The notes below the pieces were generated by a model. That model was not told the DNA's origin, searched no databases, and was given only the letters and a program-made list of their open reading frames with translations. The position numbers and the translations under genes were made by a program. A DNA stretch of 64,000 bases from Toxotes chatareus (taxonomy: Eukaryota > Chordata > Actinopteri > Toxotidae). The stretch spans positions 12,835,001 through 12,899,000 of the forward strand of contig CM028889.1 of assembly GCA_016801885.1 (NCBI GenBank), read 5' to 3'. Within the stretch, counting starts at the first letter, position 1; each line of letters opens with the position of its first letter. This document shows positions 25,071-36,980 of the stretch, piece by piece.

Positions 25071-25349
25071 CAGGGTCCAAAACCAAAAAGGTCAAAATAT
25101 TGCATTTTAATATTACATTAATACTAATACTAATACTGGTGTTTTTGTGTGTTTGAGAGCCTTGACTTGTACATGGCTGATGATTTCTGCCCCATTTTCA
25201 GCCCTAAAACGTTTAATTGTAGTTGTGAAAATCCTCCTAAACATTTTAATGGGTAAATTAATGTGGGACACTTAAACTTAAAGAAAGTTTACTGTGTGAG
25301 TGTTGATAGCCAGTAACAACAGCTGTTACTAGAAGACAACACAATACAG

Positions 25350-25590
25350 CCAAAGTGCCCTCTAAAGGTGCCCCAGCTGTGAGGCAAACTGAATAAAATA
25401 CCCTCTAAGGTGCCCACACAAAGGAGAAAACATGACAAAGTTCTGTCATGGCTGTCTTAGTTATGGGTAAATCAGGGTGAAGCGGCCCACAGAGTGTCTC
25501 TTTATGTGACATTCTGTAATGAAGTGCCCCCTAAGGATGTGCCGTCCAGCAAAGAAAATGTGATAGTGCGGAATAAAGTACCCTCACTAA
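25350..25590. repeat. Irregularly repeated TGCCCTCTAAGGTGCCC motif
   Basis: Four related blocks follow one another: AAGTGCCCTCTAAAGGTGCC (25353), ATACCCTCTAAGGTGCCC (25397), AAGTGCCCCCTAAGGATGTGCC (25521) and AAAGTACCCTCAC (25575). Spacing is uneven. It may be a decayed tandem repeat or a piece of a mobile element. Confidence 0.5.
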
Positions 25591-26176
25591 CATCAAAAAT
25601 GTGTGTATTTCCCTTTCAACACATAGTTCCAAAAGATACTACTGCAGTTTTTGGAAATGCATTATAGAGTGGCCTAAATTTTAAACACTGTGGTGCAACA
25701 CTGAGGATTTCTGCAGATTTTTCATTTATTCGATCGTTTATTCCCTCATAGGGTAATTTGTGACAAGCTTTCCAACATACATGGTCAAAACTTTGGAGCA
25801 GGATTGATTGGTCCTGGCTACGCACATTAGTCTTTATAAAAACTGATTTTAAACTTTCACTTAGATGTTGGAATTTGAGTTTGACCCAGATAATCAAGCT
25901 GGAGTCTGGCTCTACTGGTTGAACTACATACAGATAGGTGTTGTCATAACAAACATATTTATTCAATCATAATTATCAGTTTGAAAATACACTCCCTCAT
26001 GTCAGATAGAACTGCCTCTGATTTTATAAACTCTAGGTGTGTTCTCTCCATCAGCACATTTCCAGAAACGCAACTGTGATCTTAAAACTTCAATTATCCA
26101 GCTGCAGTCATGTTTTTCCACAAAAGCAGTGTATGAACACAGTGGATAACTGTAAATCCCAGCACATGAACTCAAC

Positions 26177-26215
26177 CACAACAACAACAACAGCAACAGC
26201 AACAACAACCACCAC
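26177..26215. repeat. (AAC)n-rich imperfect trinucleotide repeat
   Basis: The tract is CAACAACAACAACAGCAACA followed by further CAACAA units and CCACCACTACCATCATTG. The apparent Thr- or Leu-rich reading frames across it are due to this repeat. Confidence 0.85.
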
Positions 26216-27339
26216 TACCATCATTGTTGTTGGAGGTCTTGACCAAAGCACTGAATGGAGCTGCTCAGTGGCTGACAGCAGCAGACTGGTTTCACTGGGC
26301 AGCTTCCAGAGCAGAGGAGAGCGCTGATGAATGTGAAGCGATGTTCAGCTTTCTTTCCATGGATTTGAGAGTGCATCCTCAATCCCATGAGGCTGTGGCT
26401 GGACAGCAACACAAGCACAGAGCAGAAGATTGTCAGTTGATCTAACAATTATGTCTTTTTCTGATGACTCATTTAGTCCACAACCAGAGTTTCAAGCTCA
26501 AATTACCTTTGGGACACTGGCCAGGTTTAGTAGAAAAAAATAAAAACTCTGGACGAGATTCAAAGTTTATTGTTTACTGACTGTGGAAACAGTAGCTCTG
26601 GAGATTTTATATTTATCACACAATCTTGATCAGCAGACTTTCATGGAAATGAAATGTTCAAATTTCAATTTTCTGAGCATTTTAAGGCGACTTGTCCTAA
26701 ACAAAGACTGTGTAATCCAGTCAAAAGCTCCAGAATAGCTATGAACTTGGACCGTGTGGTGAGATTCTTTTGTCCAAACTGTTGTTTGGAGAGGGGTTTT
26801 TTTTAAACCATAGACTTCAGCATCAATCTGAGCAGCACGTCTTGTACCTGTCACACTGATCTGAAGGATGTAATGCTGTGTGTTCTATATGTAAACTCCA
26901 TGAAAAAGTAATTAGTCATCTCTTTAAACTGTCCGGTTTGTACTTAGTTTTAGGATTAAAAGACATATTTTGATGACTGGCATGGTGCAGTAAAATCAGA
27001 GCACACTCTTTGTACTGTCCTTTCTAGACTGTCTTTATTACTTTACTTAACTGATCAGAATGAATTTACTCTTTATTATAACAAAGTTAATTTGATTTTA
27101 TTCGAATTCTGTGCTGTAGCTTAAGAGTTTATGTCTCTGTAACAAGCTGCACATTCAGACAAATCTTGCTAAATGTTACTTAAAAATTTTTTTTTAAGTA
27201 ACAGATTTTACAACCTTAGAAAAAAAAGACTGAGGAATTTCAAGATGGAAAACACTGTATTAATCTCAATTCATTTGTAAAATTAATTAAACAGTAAGAT
27301 GTCTGTGAAGAGTCTCTGTCAACCAGGTTGTGGGTTGAA

Positions 27340-27460
27340 TCGAGGGCAACTGGACTCGGTTGTGGATCTTGAAGACATTTCACTTCAGTTCACTTTGCTT
27401 CAGTTCCAGAACTGAAGCCTCTTGGATGAGAAGTGAAATGTTGGATTTTTTGGACACACA
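27340..27460. repeat. Dispersed teleost repeat with 'CCTCTTGGATGAGAAGTGAA' block
   Basis: The blocks GCAACTGGACTCGGTTGTGG, CTTGAAGACATTTCACTTCAG and GAAGCCTCTTGGATGAGAAG are typical of a short element common in fish genomes. Its two arms (GAAGACATTTCACTTC and GAAGTGAAATGTT) form an imperfect inverted repeat. The class is not certain. Confidence 0.55.
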
Positions 27461-27917
27461 ATCTTTTGGTCATGGACATCCAATCAGGTGTACCTGACAG
27501 TGTGCCAAAATTAAGCCTTTCTTTCCTTATATTGGAAAAAGCAAAAAGTGCCAACATTTGAAGCTGAAGAATGTTTATTTTTACTCAATAAATACCTTTA
27601 GTCATAACTCGCCTTTAATTATAGTAATTTGGATTGCTCATTAATCTTTCTTTCAACCATCTTTCGCATCCTGTTTTTGTTTTGGCTTCGTTTCGGTGCC
27701 ACAAACCCAGCAAGCAACATCAGCAGCAGTGATGTCGCCAGCAGGGTGGAGATGGAGAGCAACCAGAGAGCATGGAGAGCATGTTATCACGTAATGACAG
27801 CCCCAGCACTGAAAACACACACTGCAGTTTCTCCAGGAATAGCTGTTCAGTCAAAGCAAAAGCAGCAACCAGTCAAAGCTGACTGAAAAAGATGAAAAGA
27901 CGTTTTTACAAATGGCC

Positions 27918-27923
27918 TTTATT
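27918..27923 (-). promoter_or_regulatory. Candidate polyadenylation signal of tmem79
   Basis: AATAAA on the minus strand (GCAGAATAAAGGCCATTT) lies about 440 bases after the tmem79 stop codon, giving a plausible 3' UTR of some 460 bases. Confidence 0.6.
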
Positions 27924-28363
27924 CTGCCTTCACCATATACAAACTTTTTGGACAGTCAAAATAATAAAGTCTGAGAATTGAATTTGCTTTGCTTGTGGCT
28001 TTTTTTTTAAGGTCAAACCAAATTCAGTCATATATATAGCAGAGTTTTTAAGTACTTAGAGTTCAAAACATTAAATATAGGCACTGGAATAGCTTAAAAG
28101 GACACATGTTTTAAGACTACAGCATTGTTCAAAGGCTTCATCTGCCACTAGCAGGCAAAGAGCTCTTGCATTTCAGATAATAAGCATGAATCCACATTTT
28201 AAAAAACAGTCCTGTATAGGAGGAGCAAAAATACAAGTTAAGCCGTCACAGATTTGGAGGTTATAGTGGCAGCGTGTGTAGCTGTGCTGAACTGCAGACC
28301 ACAGGAATGGCCTATTTTTGGAAAGATCTCCTCCTCTGAAAGAAGAAAGCGCAGTTCGCCTCC

Positions 28364-31300
28364 TCACTGAGAGTCCAGGATGACTGTGGGTAGGATGTCT
28401 GGTTTGCCACTCTGGTTCTGTGATGTTTCTGACCAGGAAGAGGGGGTGACCTGATTATAGAGGACGTCCTGAGAGCCAAAAAGTGGCTCTTTGAGATTCA
28501 GGATGTACATGAGGAACAGATTGAGAGCCACCATGGCAATGAGCGGGAAGACGGTCAGGCCGGAGCCGAAGCCTCGCCAGGAGCTGCACACGTTCAGGCT
28601 GACCCAGTAAACAAGCCTGCAGAGGATTAAAGAAACCAAAACAGGAAATCAGATCTAGTTTAAACCTCACCGCCTCTCTGATGACTGTTTCACAAAGCAC
28701 GATTACCAGCTAAAACCAGACTCACTTCAGTCAGTCTTATTTTCAGGAAATTTTGTTTTAGAAAAGAGGTTTAAATAAAGTGTGACATAAGTTACCAGGG
28801 AAACATGTCCCTCCAGTTCTTAGGCTTAGCTTCACTTCCAGTCTTACAACCAATCTACCAGACTAAAACACCGTCTTTTCCAGTGGTGGAGGAAACACCT
28901 TTGCTTAAGTAAAAGCACGAACACCACACTGTAAAAATACTCTTTTACAGTGAAGCGAAGAAGTCTTGCATTGATTAAGTAAAAGTATTTGACTATAATC
29001 AGGGGACTTTAATTTAAGTATTAAAAGTTAAAGCCCTCTTACTGTGATTTTATTGGTGTTGACATTTTACTTATGCTTTTACCTGGTAGTTGTTTTAAAT
29101 GCTGTTTCAGTTTGGATAAAATGCAAAGTAAATTACCTGACAGCTCTGTTTGCTACTTCAGAATTGTTTGATGTTGCATGTTATTTAACTATCTTGTATA
29201 TTGATGATATAAATAAATCTCACAACACACATACTGGACTTAAACGCACAACAACTGATAGAATAAGAGCAGAGAGCGGCAACAAACTGGGAGAACAGAG
29301 GAGTCTGGAGGAGCTGAGTTCATCTTTACTTGAGTCCACAATCTGCTGCCAAAATTCTCTTTGGCTTAGTTAATGACAGTGGTTGTGTTCGTTTTTAGCC
29401 ATGTGAGTGGCATGGCTGCAGGAATGGTAATGTTGGTCTGTCACTCCACCACTTTGGTCCAGATTGAAATACCTCAACACTGACAAGAAAATTTTCTGCA
29501 GACATTTATGGTTCTCAGAGGATGGAACCTAATGACTTTGACTTTGGTCCCCTGACTTTCAATCTGACTTTTCTGAGCCACTTTTCTTACAAAACGCACC
29601 CCTGCTCCACTTTCAAGCCTCACCTTCCAAAGATGAATATGGCAACCAGTATAGGCACCAACTTCAGCTGATCTTGAGGCAGTAAAGTGGCCATAACGAC
29701 AAGGTTGAGGACATAGAGGAGAAACTGTTCCAAGGACGCCGTGACAAACAGCTGCTGCACCGACCGGCTTCTGGGAAATGACTCCTGCAGACTAAGGGAG
29801 CCGGTGCAGAACTGGCACACCGCACCCATGAGCATCGCTGCAAGGGATAAAAGAGCGATAAGTCAGTTAGCATCTTGAATCTGCGCCATTTTTCCACAAA
29901 ACAACTCTCAACATTAAGCAACTCCTTGCTGCACATGATCTCATCTGACAGCATACTTTGTTTTTCTAATTTCTTCATTTGAATACAGCAACTGCCAGCA
30001 GAATGGCTCGCATGCAAATACTCCTCATTGTCATCAGCTTGACAAATAGGTGAGAGGGAAATGGTCTGGACAGGCTTTGGGTTTGGATGTTTTTGCCACC
30101 TGCCCTCCCGTTCGGGTCGCCCAGGTTGGGAAGTGATTAAAATATTCTCAAACAATTAGGCCACAGCCTGGGAGACGAGAGACGCAGCCAACCTCTTATT
30201 GTAGTTTCCATTTAAAGCTATGTGCAGGAGAAGGAAATTATGCTTCTCTCCAGAGGCCTGGGGAGACGTCTGCTGCACTGAGGTTGAAAGCGCGTGAAAT
30301 TAAAGGGGACAGGAGACATTGAAACATTCCGAGACGAGGCGGCCAGACAAACCAAATCCTCTCTTAATCTTTATCTTTCATTTGTGACGATCACATGGCT
30401 GTTTTTGAATGTCAGCATGCAGGTGTCTGAAGCGTACCGAGGAGAATGGGGATGGCTGCCACCACACAGCAGCAGAGGGTGAAAAGGATGCGGCTGCCTA
30501 TGTCGGGGCAGTCGGGGGGTTTAATGGGGACATAGAAATAGAGTGCATAGAGGATCCCGGCTGCACACAGAAGAGAAGCCACGACTGAGTAGAAAGCAGG
30601 AACCCGGCCGCTCCGACAGGATTTACACTGGCAGCAGCATCGCCCCCGATCCGAAGGTTCTTCTACGGCCTCGCAAGTCTCTCGCTGTGCCTCTGAGCTC
30701 CACACCGTCAGCTCCACACTCTCTGGCGGTGGGCCTATCAGAGGTCGACCCTCGTCCACAGTGGAGTCCAGGTTGGTGGATTCTGGACTCCATCTCGGTG
30801 TGTCTGTGCCATTGGGAATGTCTCCCTGAGAGGCCGGGGTTGGAGTGCTGATGCAGTTTTCCGTGGCAGCGTCCAAATTGTGTGCTGTGATGATATGACT
30901 GGAAACTGTTTGATCCAGCTCCCCCTCCTCTGTCTGATCTGCTCGTGGCTCATCTGGGAGGCCGTCGTTGGGCTGCTGGTGGCAGGGAGCAGAGCCTATT
31001 TAAATCAGAGCACATTTCAATACAACATCCAAAACCAGATACTGAAAACAATCAAATGCAGGTTTACACTAATCAGTTACTTCCTCTTTTTATCACTTCT
31101 TCATGTCCAATGTGCACAGCAGAGGCCTGGGTCTCATTTAAACATTTACGATTGTGGTAACTTTTTATATTTATGTCATTCACAACAAATACCACTGAAA
31201 GACCCAAACTAGCTAAGAGTTGATCCTACTGACTGCAGTCAAAGCCTCATTCTTCCTCTGTGCCATTGAGCTCCGGCGGTAGGGTGATATGTCCCTTCAT

Positions 31301-33282
31301 TAAGATGAACAGTGTGGTTTTTATTGGTTCAATCCCACGTACAAAGTCCTGCTGCTGTAAATACTCACCAGAGCACCAAATATGTATTAATACGCAGCTG
31401 AAAATAGTCCCCAATAAATGCACTACTTGTTCCTGTCAGGGTTCCTGAGTAATGTTTGCTACGTTGCCCCGTGGCTTTAGGAAACTACTGAGCCTTTGTT
31501 AAAAAAATTTTTAAAAATGAAGAGATGTATTTGTGACCCGTTTTTTTTTAAAGATTTATGTATTAAGGAAGAGCAAATAGGCTCAGGGCTGGGAGCCACA
31601 GACAGGGCAGGGAAGACAGGCAGTGATGAGAGAATAACGTGCTGTTGGTTTTGGTTTTTTCATTGGATTTGTTGCAAATAAGAAAAGTCATCACCAGAGT
31701 TATCCTTTAAACAATTTTCCATCTTTCATTTTTATTCAATTCAGTTAATCATTAACTTTCCATCACGCACTGGACTGATGTGCAGAAAAAGGCCAGATGA
31801 CATCAAATTAAAGCTCAGAAAAATCAAGGTTTAGAAAACAGTTTTGAACCAAAAAGTAAAAAAAAAAAAAAAAAAAATCTGATACTGATTTCATCAATTC
31901 ATGATGGACTGACAGTCGCTGATGTTGTCTCAGCTTTAACCCAGGTGTTTTTACTGTTGCTACAGGCCCATTGTATCAATACCTATTAAACATCTCAGTG
32001 TTTTCTTGGGTAAAGCATGAGCTACCATGAATACTTAAGTTGTGGATGGTTGCAAACATTCACCCACTTCAGATTATAGATGAGGTCTCCCTGTTACAGG
32101 GACAGGGACAGTAGTTCTTCATACTCTGTCTCTAAACACTCCTTCAACATATTAAACATTGTCTGTCTCGTGTATTTTTTTTTACTTAAAACCAAAGTAA
32201 GTTAGTTGGTTGGTTATGTGATTTATTGTGTTATGCACATGTATGTCCCCCAGCCCACACAGACTTCATAAGACACCGCAAACGCTGTTGCAGTGGTGGA
32301 ACAATTGTCAGAGAAGAACATAACTTTTTACACAACATTATAATGCAAACAAGGAACTTTGTTTCCTGCCAGCAAATCCAATCTGCCACAAAAAAGGCTC
32401 CCATCCTAAAACACAATCTTGCATTCATCCATCTTTCTAAAAACTGTGGTACTTAAATCATCATATAATGAGCAATAAAACATTAAATGGACTTCAAGTC
32501 CATTCAAGTCACAATAAACAAAGCCTTTTCTCTGTTGGTAGACCATTAAACCTGCCTGTTTCTAAAGCTAATGGTAATGCTCTATATTGGATGCCGTTAT
32601 TGTTTCTGTTGATTGAAACAAAATCAAAATTCAAAAACATGTTTCCCAACCTCATCCTGCTTTGCTATGTCCTCCCCAGGACTACAAACAACTTCAACCA
32701 AAAATTTAAACCTACATAAAGGATTTAAAGATCCTGAAACCTTTATGCAGTGATGATGTGGGCGCTGATTTATTCCAGAGCTCCAGTAAGTCAACCTCAC
32801 CTGCTCAGCCTTATTTTCAAAACTAGAGAGACATGTGCATGGCTTTTTAACTGCTGCTCTGCTTTAATCAGTCCTGACTCTGTCTTTACTCTCTCTGGAT
32901 GCAGTCTGGACTCAAACTCGACTTTAGCTGTTGCTAATTTGCTCTGGCCTCCCCTCAAATCCTACAGCTCCATCAGACAGACAGTAAAAAGCAGCAGTCA
33001 TAACTCACTCTTTGGCTGATCGGTTGCTGGTGGTGGTTCAAGGGAGCGCTGGGAGCCGGAGACAGAGTGGGAGGACGAGTGCAGCTCCTCCACCGAGGAC
33101 TCGGGGCTGTCTGACACCGGCGCCAAAGAGATCTGAGTATCCAGGTCCAGGAAGGGGGAGAAGGAGAGCCTGGCCGGGTCGATGTCCTGGAGCTGGTTGA
33201 TGATGTCGCTGATGGACTCCTTCATGCTGTCGAGCTCCTTCACGTTCTGCCGGTTAGTGGCCTGAAGCCCTGAGGTGCTCAT
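28364..33282 (-). CDS. tmem79: Transmembrane protein 79 (mattrin family)
   Basis: Four coding exons join in frame: 33009-33282 (ATG at 33280), 30438-30953, 29624-29837 and 28364-28616 (TGA), giving 418 aa; human TMEM79 has 394. Residues 1-196 are hydrophilic and acidic, probably cytosolic and disordered. A cysteine cluster RCCCQCKSC (196-204) comes just before the first membrane span (about 210-233). Further spans lie at about 247-270, 303-325, 330-355 and 365-390. The segments YVLNLVVMATLLPQDQLKL and SWRGFGSGLTVFPL match TMEM79, which has a MAPEG-like membrane fold and in mammals works in trans-Golgi/lamellar granule traffic of skin; its fish role is not known to me. A strong acceptor (TACTCCTGTCAG) 11 bases before the ATG means an upstream non-coding exon. 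Teleosts carry a and b copies; I cannot tell which this is. Confidence 0.88.
28885..29090. repeat. 'AGTGGTGGAGGAA...TTAAGTAAAAG' teleost repeat
   Basis: The stretch AGTGGTGGAGGAAACACCTT, GCTTAAGTAAAAGCACGAAC, CACTGTAAAAATACTCTTTTAC and ATTAAGTAAAAGTATTTGACT follows a repeat very common in fish introns. It lies in the last intron of tmem79. Confidence 0.65.
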
Positions 33283-35294
33283 AGTCACTCAGCCTGACAG
33301 GAGTAGGAAGAAATAAGGCCAAAAAAATCAGCGAAAGACACCAAGCCAGGGACACATGGAGCACTGAAATCTCCTCTATCCTCCATGTGTCTGAGGAGAG
33401 TACACAGAGATCAGTTCACGCCTTTAAAAAAAAAAAAAAACATCTTTCAATAAAACCCACAGTGTTTCATCTTCATGTTTTCAATTGTCCAAGTTGCCAG
33501 ATTGACATGAACTCTGACAGAACATTTGAGGTCATTTAAAACAACTTTGGAAAACTGTTCTGAGCTAAAATACCATTTATTCAAATCCTTACTTCCACCC
33601 AGAAAATCATGGACCAACAGTGGAAGTCTATGGAAGCTGGAGAAACCAAATCAGTTTTTCAAAATAAACTTAAAACCTTAAAAAAATAAAAGCTTGCTGC
33701 TTGCTGACATTCAGTTTAGCATTTTAGGGGCAGAAATATGGTTTACCCTCCATTTTAGGCATCTATAAACCCTCATAATCAAAGGTTTAGTGGGACTTTA
33801 TGTGAAGTGATATCAAACTGATAACATTATGTGAGGAAATGGTCTTTTTTGGGAGTAAAGGAAATTAATGTTGATATGAGTTTATGTCTGTGGTCATTAA
33901 ATAATCGTCACTGACAGGATGTCAAAGTTTATCTTCCTCTGTGAGGCGATGCCGTTTTTGCAGGTTTGAATTGTTATTTTTAGTTATCGTTTTTAGTTTT
34001 CTTGTGACCTTTTCTAACAAAATCTACACATTAAAATTATAATCTGATGGACCTTTGATAACGCAGGAATAACATGGGATAGGATTGATTAACCCCTCCA
34101 AATGAGAACAGACCACTTCTGTAGAGTCCAAAAAACCCCAAAAATGTACATTTTCTGTAAAGCTTATAAAAGAGTCGCACACACTACACAGAATATATAT
34201 TCGTAATCCTGCCTGTAACATTTGATCATGCAGTTGGGACACTGAGATTATGTCCTCTGTAATTTCTGTGGGAATTTGTGGGTTTTAAACAACCTGGGAG
34301 ACTTTACAGTCTACAATTAAAAACCTTATTCGTGGTGTGTATTTTACTGGCTGATTCCACTATGTTTAGACTCAGTGTGCTTAAATTTAAAAACTTTTAG
34401 GGCATCATATTATAAAGCATTGGAGAAGCAGGGTTATAAATCAAGATCAGTGTCTGTCAAATACTGAAGTTTGAAGAATATAAAGCTGCTTTAACCCTCG
34501 GGTCAAAACAGACAGCTTATCTTTGCATATAAAGAGTGGAAAATGAGTTTAAATTCTTATATGGATTAATGGACTTATAAGGTGAAGTTGGGATTTTGAT
34601 GCCACAAGACAGTCTTTATGCTAATGTAAGAGAGTCGTGACTCCAGCTCAGTATTTAGCAGACAGATTTGAGAGTGACTATCAATCGCCTCATCTTACTA
34701 TTACAGAGAGAGCGAACATGTGGATATCCCAAAATGTATCAGGCTGCTCGACGCGTTAAAGAAAAAGAAAATGTTCACAACCAGATCCTGAGGATAGGTA
34801 CACCTGAACTTGTGAACTTCAGTATTTGTAAAATCTGCCCTGCATGAAGCTGCGATGACGGTGCCCTACAGCTGTAGCTGGCCTCACAGCACACTGGCTC
34901 CCATCCTTTTTTGACTTTTGTCCAGTATGTAATTTATTTTGAATATTTCAGAGGCCTAAAGAGGTGACAGTACCTAATATTCTGGATGAAAAAGCAAAAA
35001 TGAGAGGAAAACATAAGTTTAAAAAAATCTGTAAGAGATGTTTAAGTCCTTAAATTATCTGATGATCGCTCTGTTTTATCTTATAGCCACTTGTTGGGTT
35101 GGGAACCACTGTGATAGCATATTCAGTATGATCAGACATAACACATGGCAGGATCAGGTTGGTAACAGGACTGTGAAAATTAACATACCAGAACATTATC
35201 TATGGTGGGAAAAACACCTAAGATGATAATTAAGTATAAACTCATAATAGAGAGTGACAGACACGTTGTGAATCCATACTGAATAGTTTGGACA

Positions 35295-35710
35295 CCAATG
35301 GTGGAAAGTAACTAAATACATTTACTCTAGTACTGTACTTAAGTACAATTCAAATGACTATAACTTAACCCATTTTTAGTACTTTTTACTTCTACTGTGC
35401 AACATTTCAGAGGGACAGGTACTTTTTACTCCACTAAACAGCTGTAGTTACTCTTCAGGTTTGGATTTTACGATCAAACCATGCGATCACTTTTAGAAAA
35501 TACAGGATCCATGGTTACAGATTAAATTACCAAACAGTGTCTGAGGTAGTTAAAAATAGCTTCACCTCGACCCAGTACAGCACTAATGATCCAGACTCTC
35601 GACAGGGGGTCACTTTGCATAATAAAAACTGTTTATACTTGAACTACATTTTGATGCCAGTACTTTATTTAATTATAATAAAGTAGTAAATGATCTGAAT
35701 ACTTTTTGGT
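35295..35710 (+). repeat. 'GTGGAAAGTAACTAAATACATT' teleost repeat
   Basis: It starts GGTGGAAAGTAACTAAATAC, ATTTACTCTAGTACTGTACTTAAGTACAA, then TTTTTACTTCTACTGTGCAAC and GTACTTTTTACTCCACTA. The far end has ACTTTATTTAATTATAATAAAGTA. This order is typical of a short non-autonomous DNA element found across percomorph fish. Confidence 0.7.
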
Positions 35711-36494
35711 TATATTTTTTTTCAGCCAGTTCTTGCCATGAAAACGCTTTTAATCCACTAATTGCACGTCGGTTTGGACAAAAAGCTTCTGACCAGTGAG
35801 TGTAAAATAAGACCAGCGGCGCGCCTTTGTTGCTCCGCCGTTATTTGAACGGTATGGTGATTTTCTCTTATTAACATCTGCAGACTGAATTTGGAGCGTT
35901 TTCTTCGGGGTGTTTTTGGCGCACATTCAGCTGTGGCGCACGCAAAAAAAAAAAAAAAAACCTGCGGCGAGGATCTTTCTCCAAACAATGAGGACTTTAC
36001 CATGTATAGAGTGCAATTAGGACTCGGAGGGTAGTAAGTCTCCGTGGTTCTCAGAGCTGGCGTGGATGTGGAAACGCGCGTAGGGGGGCAATGTGCTTTT
36101 TACTCCCCGCTGAAAAATAACTTTCCTCCCGCTGCTGAGCAACTGTGTCAAAGACAAACTTTTTAAATTCCTCTTCCACAGAGCACATGAAGTCTGGTCT
36201 TGTCTGGCTTAGTGTAAGAGCTGAGGGAAAGGCTTCATGTGGTGATAAACAAATCAACTAAAGCCAAAATGCGCCCGAGCCCGCATGAATCCGTGCGTAA
36301 AGGACACACAAGTAAATTCAGAGGTAGAAATCTTATATGCTGTGGCCATTCAGCAGCAATTACAGCAGTTTACTGTCTGACTTCACAGACAAATGTGAAT
36401 AATTGCAAGGCTAAGCCTTTTGTGGAATCAGAGGCATTACTCGGATAAATGAACTTACTTTTGACGGAGCTTGCAGAGTATTTGGTGAGTCTGC

Positions 36495-36780
36495 TCTTCT
36501 CTCTCTCTCTAAAAAAAAAAAAAAAAAGGAAAGAAAGAAACCCCTCCGTCCGTCTCTGCCTTCCTTCCCTCCCCCTCCGTTTGCTTTTTGTCTTCCAGGA
36601 TCCTGAACTTCTGAATCAAATTTCAGGACGGACAAAATACAAGGCTTTTCCTCCGCCCACACAAGAGTTCTCTCTCCCTCTCTCTCTCTCTTTTTTTTTT
36701 TCTTCCTGGGTACCATGTCAAACACCATATGGAGCAAATAAAACCAGAGGAGCAGGAGCAGGAGGAGGAGGAGGAGGCCC
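36495..36780. repeat. Low-complexity CT/GA and GGA patch
   Basis: CT runs with an adjoining 16-base A run (36497-36528), another CT run with a T run (36668-36700), and (GGA)n at 36755-36776. The long reading frames here come from this composition and are not genes. Confidence 0.8.
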
Positions 36781-36954
36781 TTACTTTCAGTTTACCTTCA
36801 AATTCAACGTAAACAACCACATCACAAACACGCGTTTATCTAAACAGGACAGTAAACATTTACACTGAAACTAAACTGCAGTGCTCCTCTAATATTCATG
36901 CACAGGCTGATGCTGTGTAGACTACTGTTGTGTAATGACTTTAAGTCATTTTAC

Positions 36955-36980
36955 ACACACACACATACACACACACACAC
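36955..36980. repeat. (CA)n microsatellite
   Basis: ACACACACACATACACACAC and further CA units, interrupted once by a T. Confidence 0.9.

Larger units (their letters stand above)
25071..27900. other. Gene-free interval between ndufs7 and tmem79
   Basis: The stretch holds a loosely repeated TGCCCTCTAAGGTGCCC motif (25350-25590), an (AAC)n-rich tract at 26177-26215 and a dispersed repeat near 27.34-27.46 kb. ORFs of up to 116 codons occur but show no family resemblance. Confidence 0.55.

Noticed and set aside
25616..25966. 116-codon minus-strand ORF between ndufs7 and tmem79
   Set aside because: Ordinary AT-rich composition and no recognisable domain. It could be checked by homology search but I cannot support it.
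26037..26327. 96-codon plus-strand ORF with Thr run
   Set aside because: The frame is opened by the AAC/CAA trinucleotide tract; no other coding sign.
29044..29373. 109-codon plus-strand ORF
   Set aside because: Overlaps a teleost repeat in a tmem79 intron, antisense to the gene.
29664..30155. 163-codon minus-strand ORF, longest in the window
   Set aside because: Out-of-frame shadow of tmem79 exon 3 extended into the intron; the tmem79 frame fits its family.
33009..33282. Separate short gene upstream of tmem79
   Set aside because: The donor phase and the acceptor at 30953 join it to tmem79 with an open frame, so a single gene is simpler.
36411..36868. Overlapping 108- and 139-codon ORFs on both strands
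   Set aside because: Created by CT/GA and A/T homopolymers; no splice or start context.
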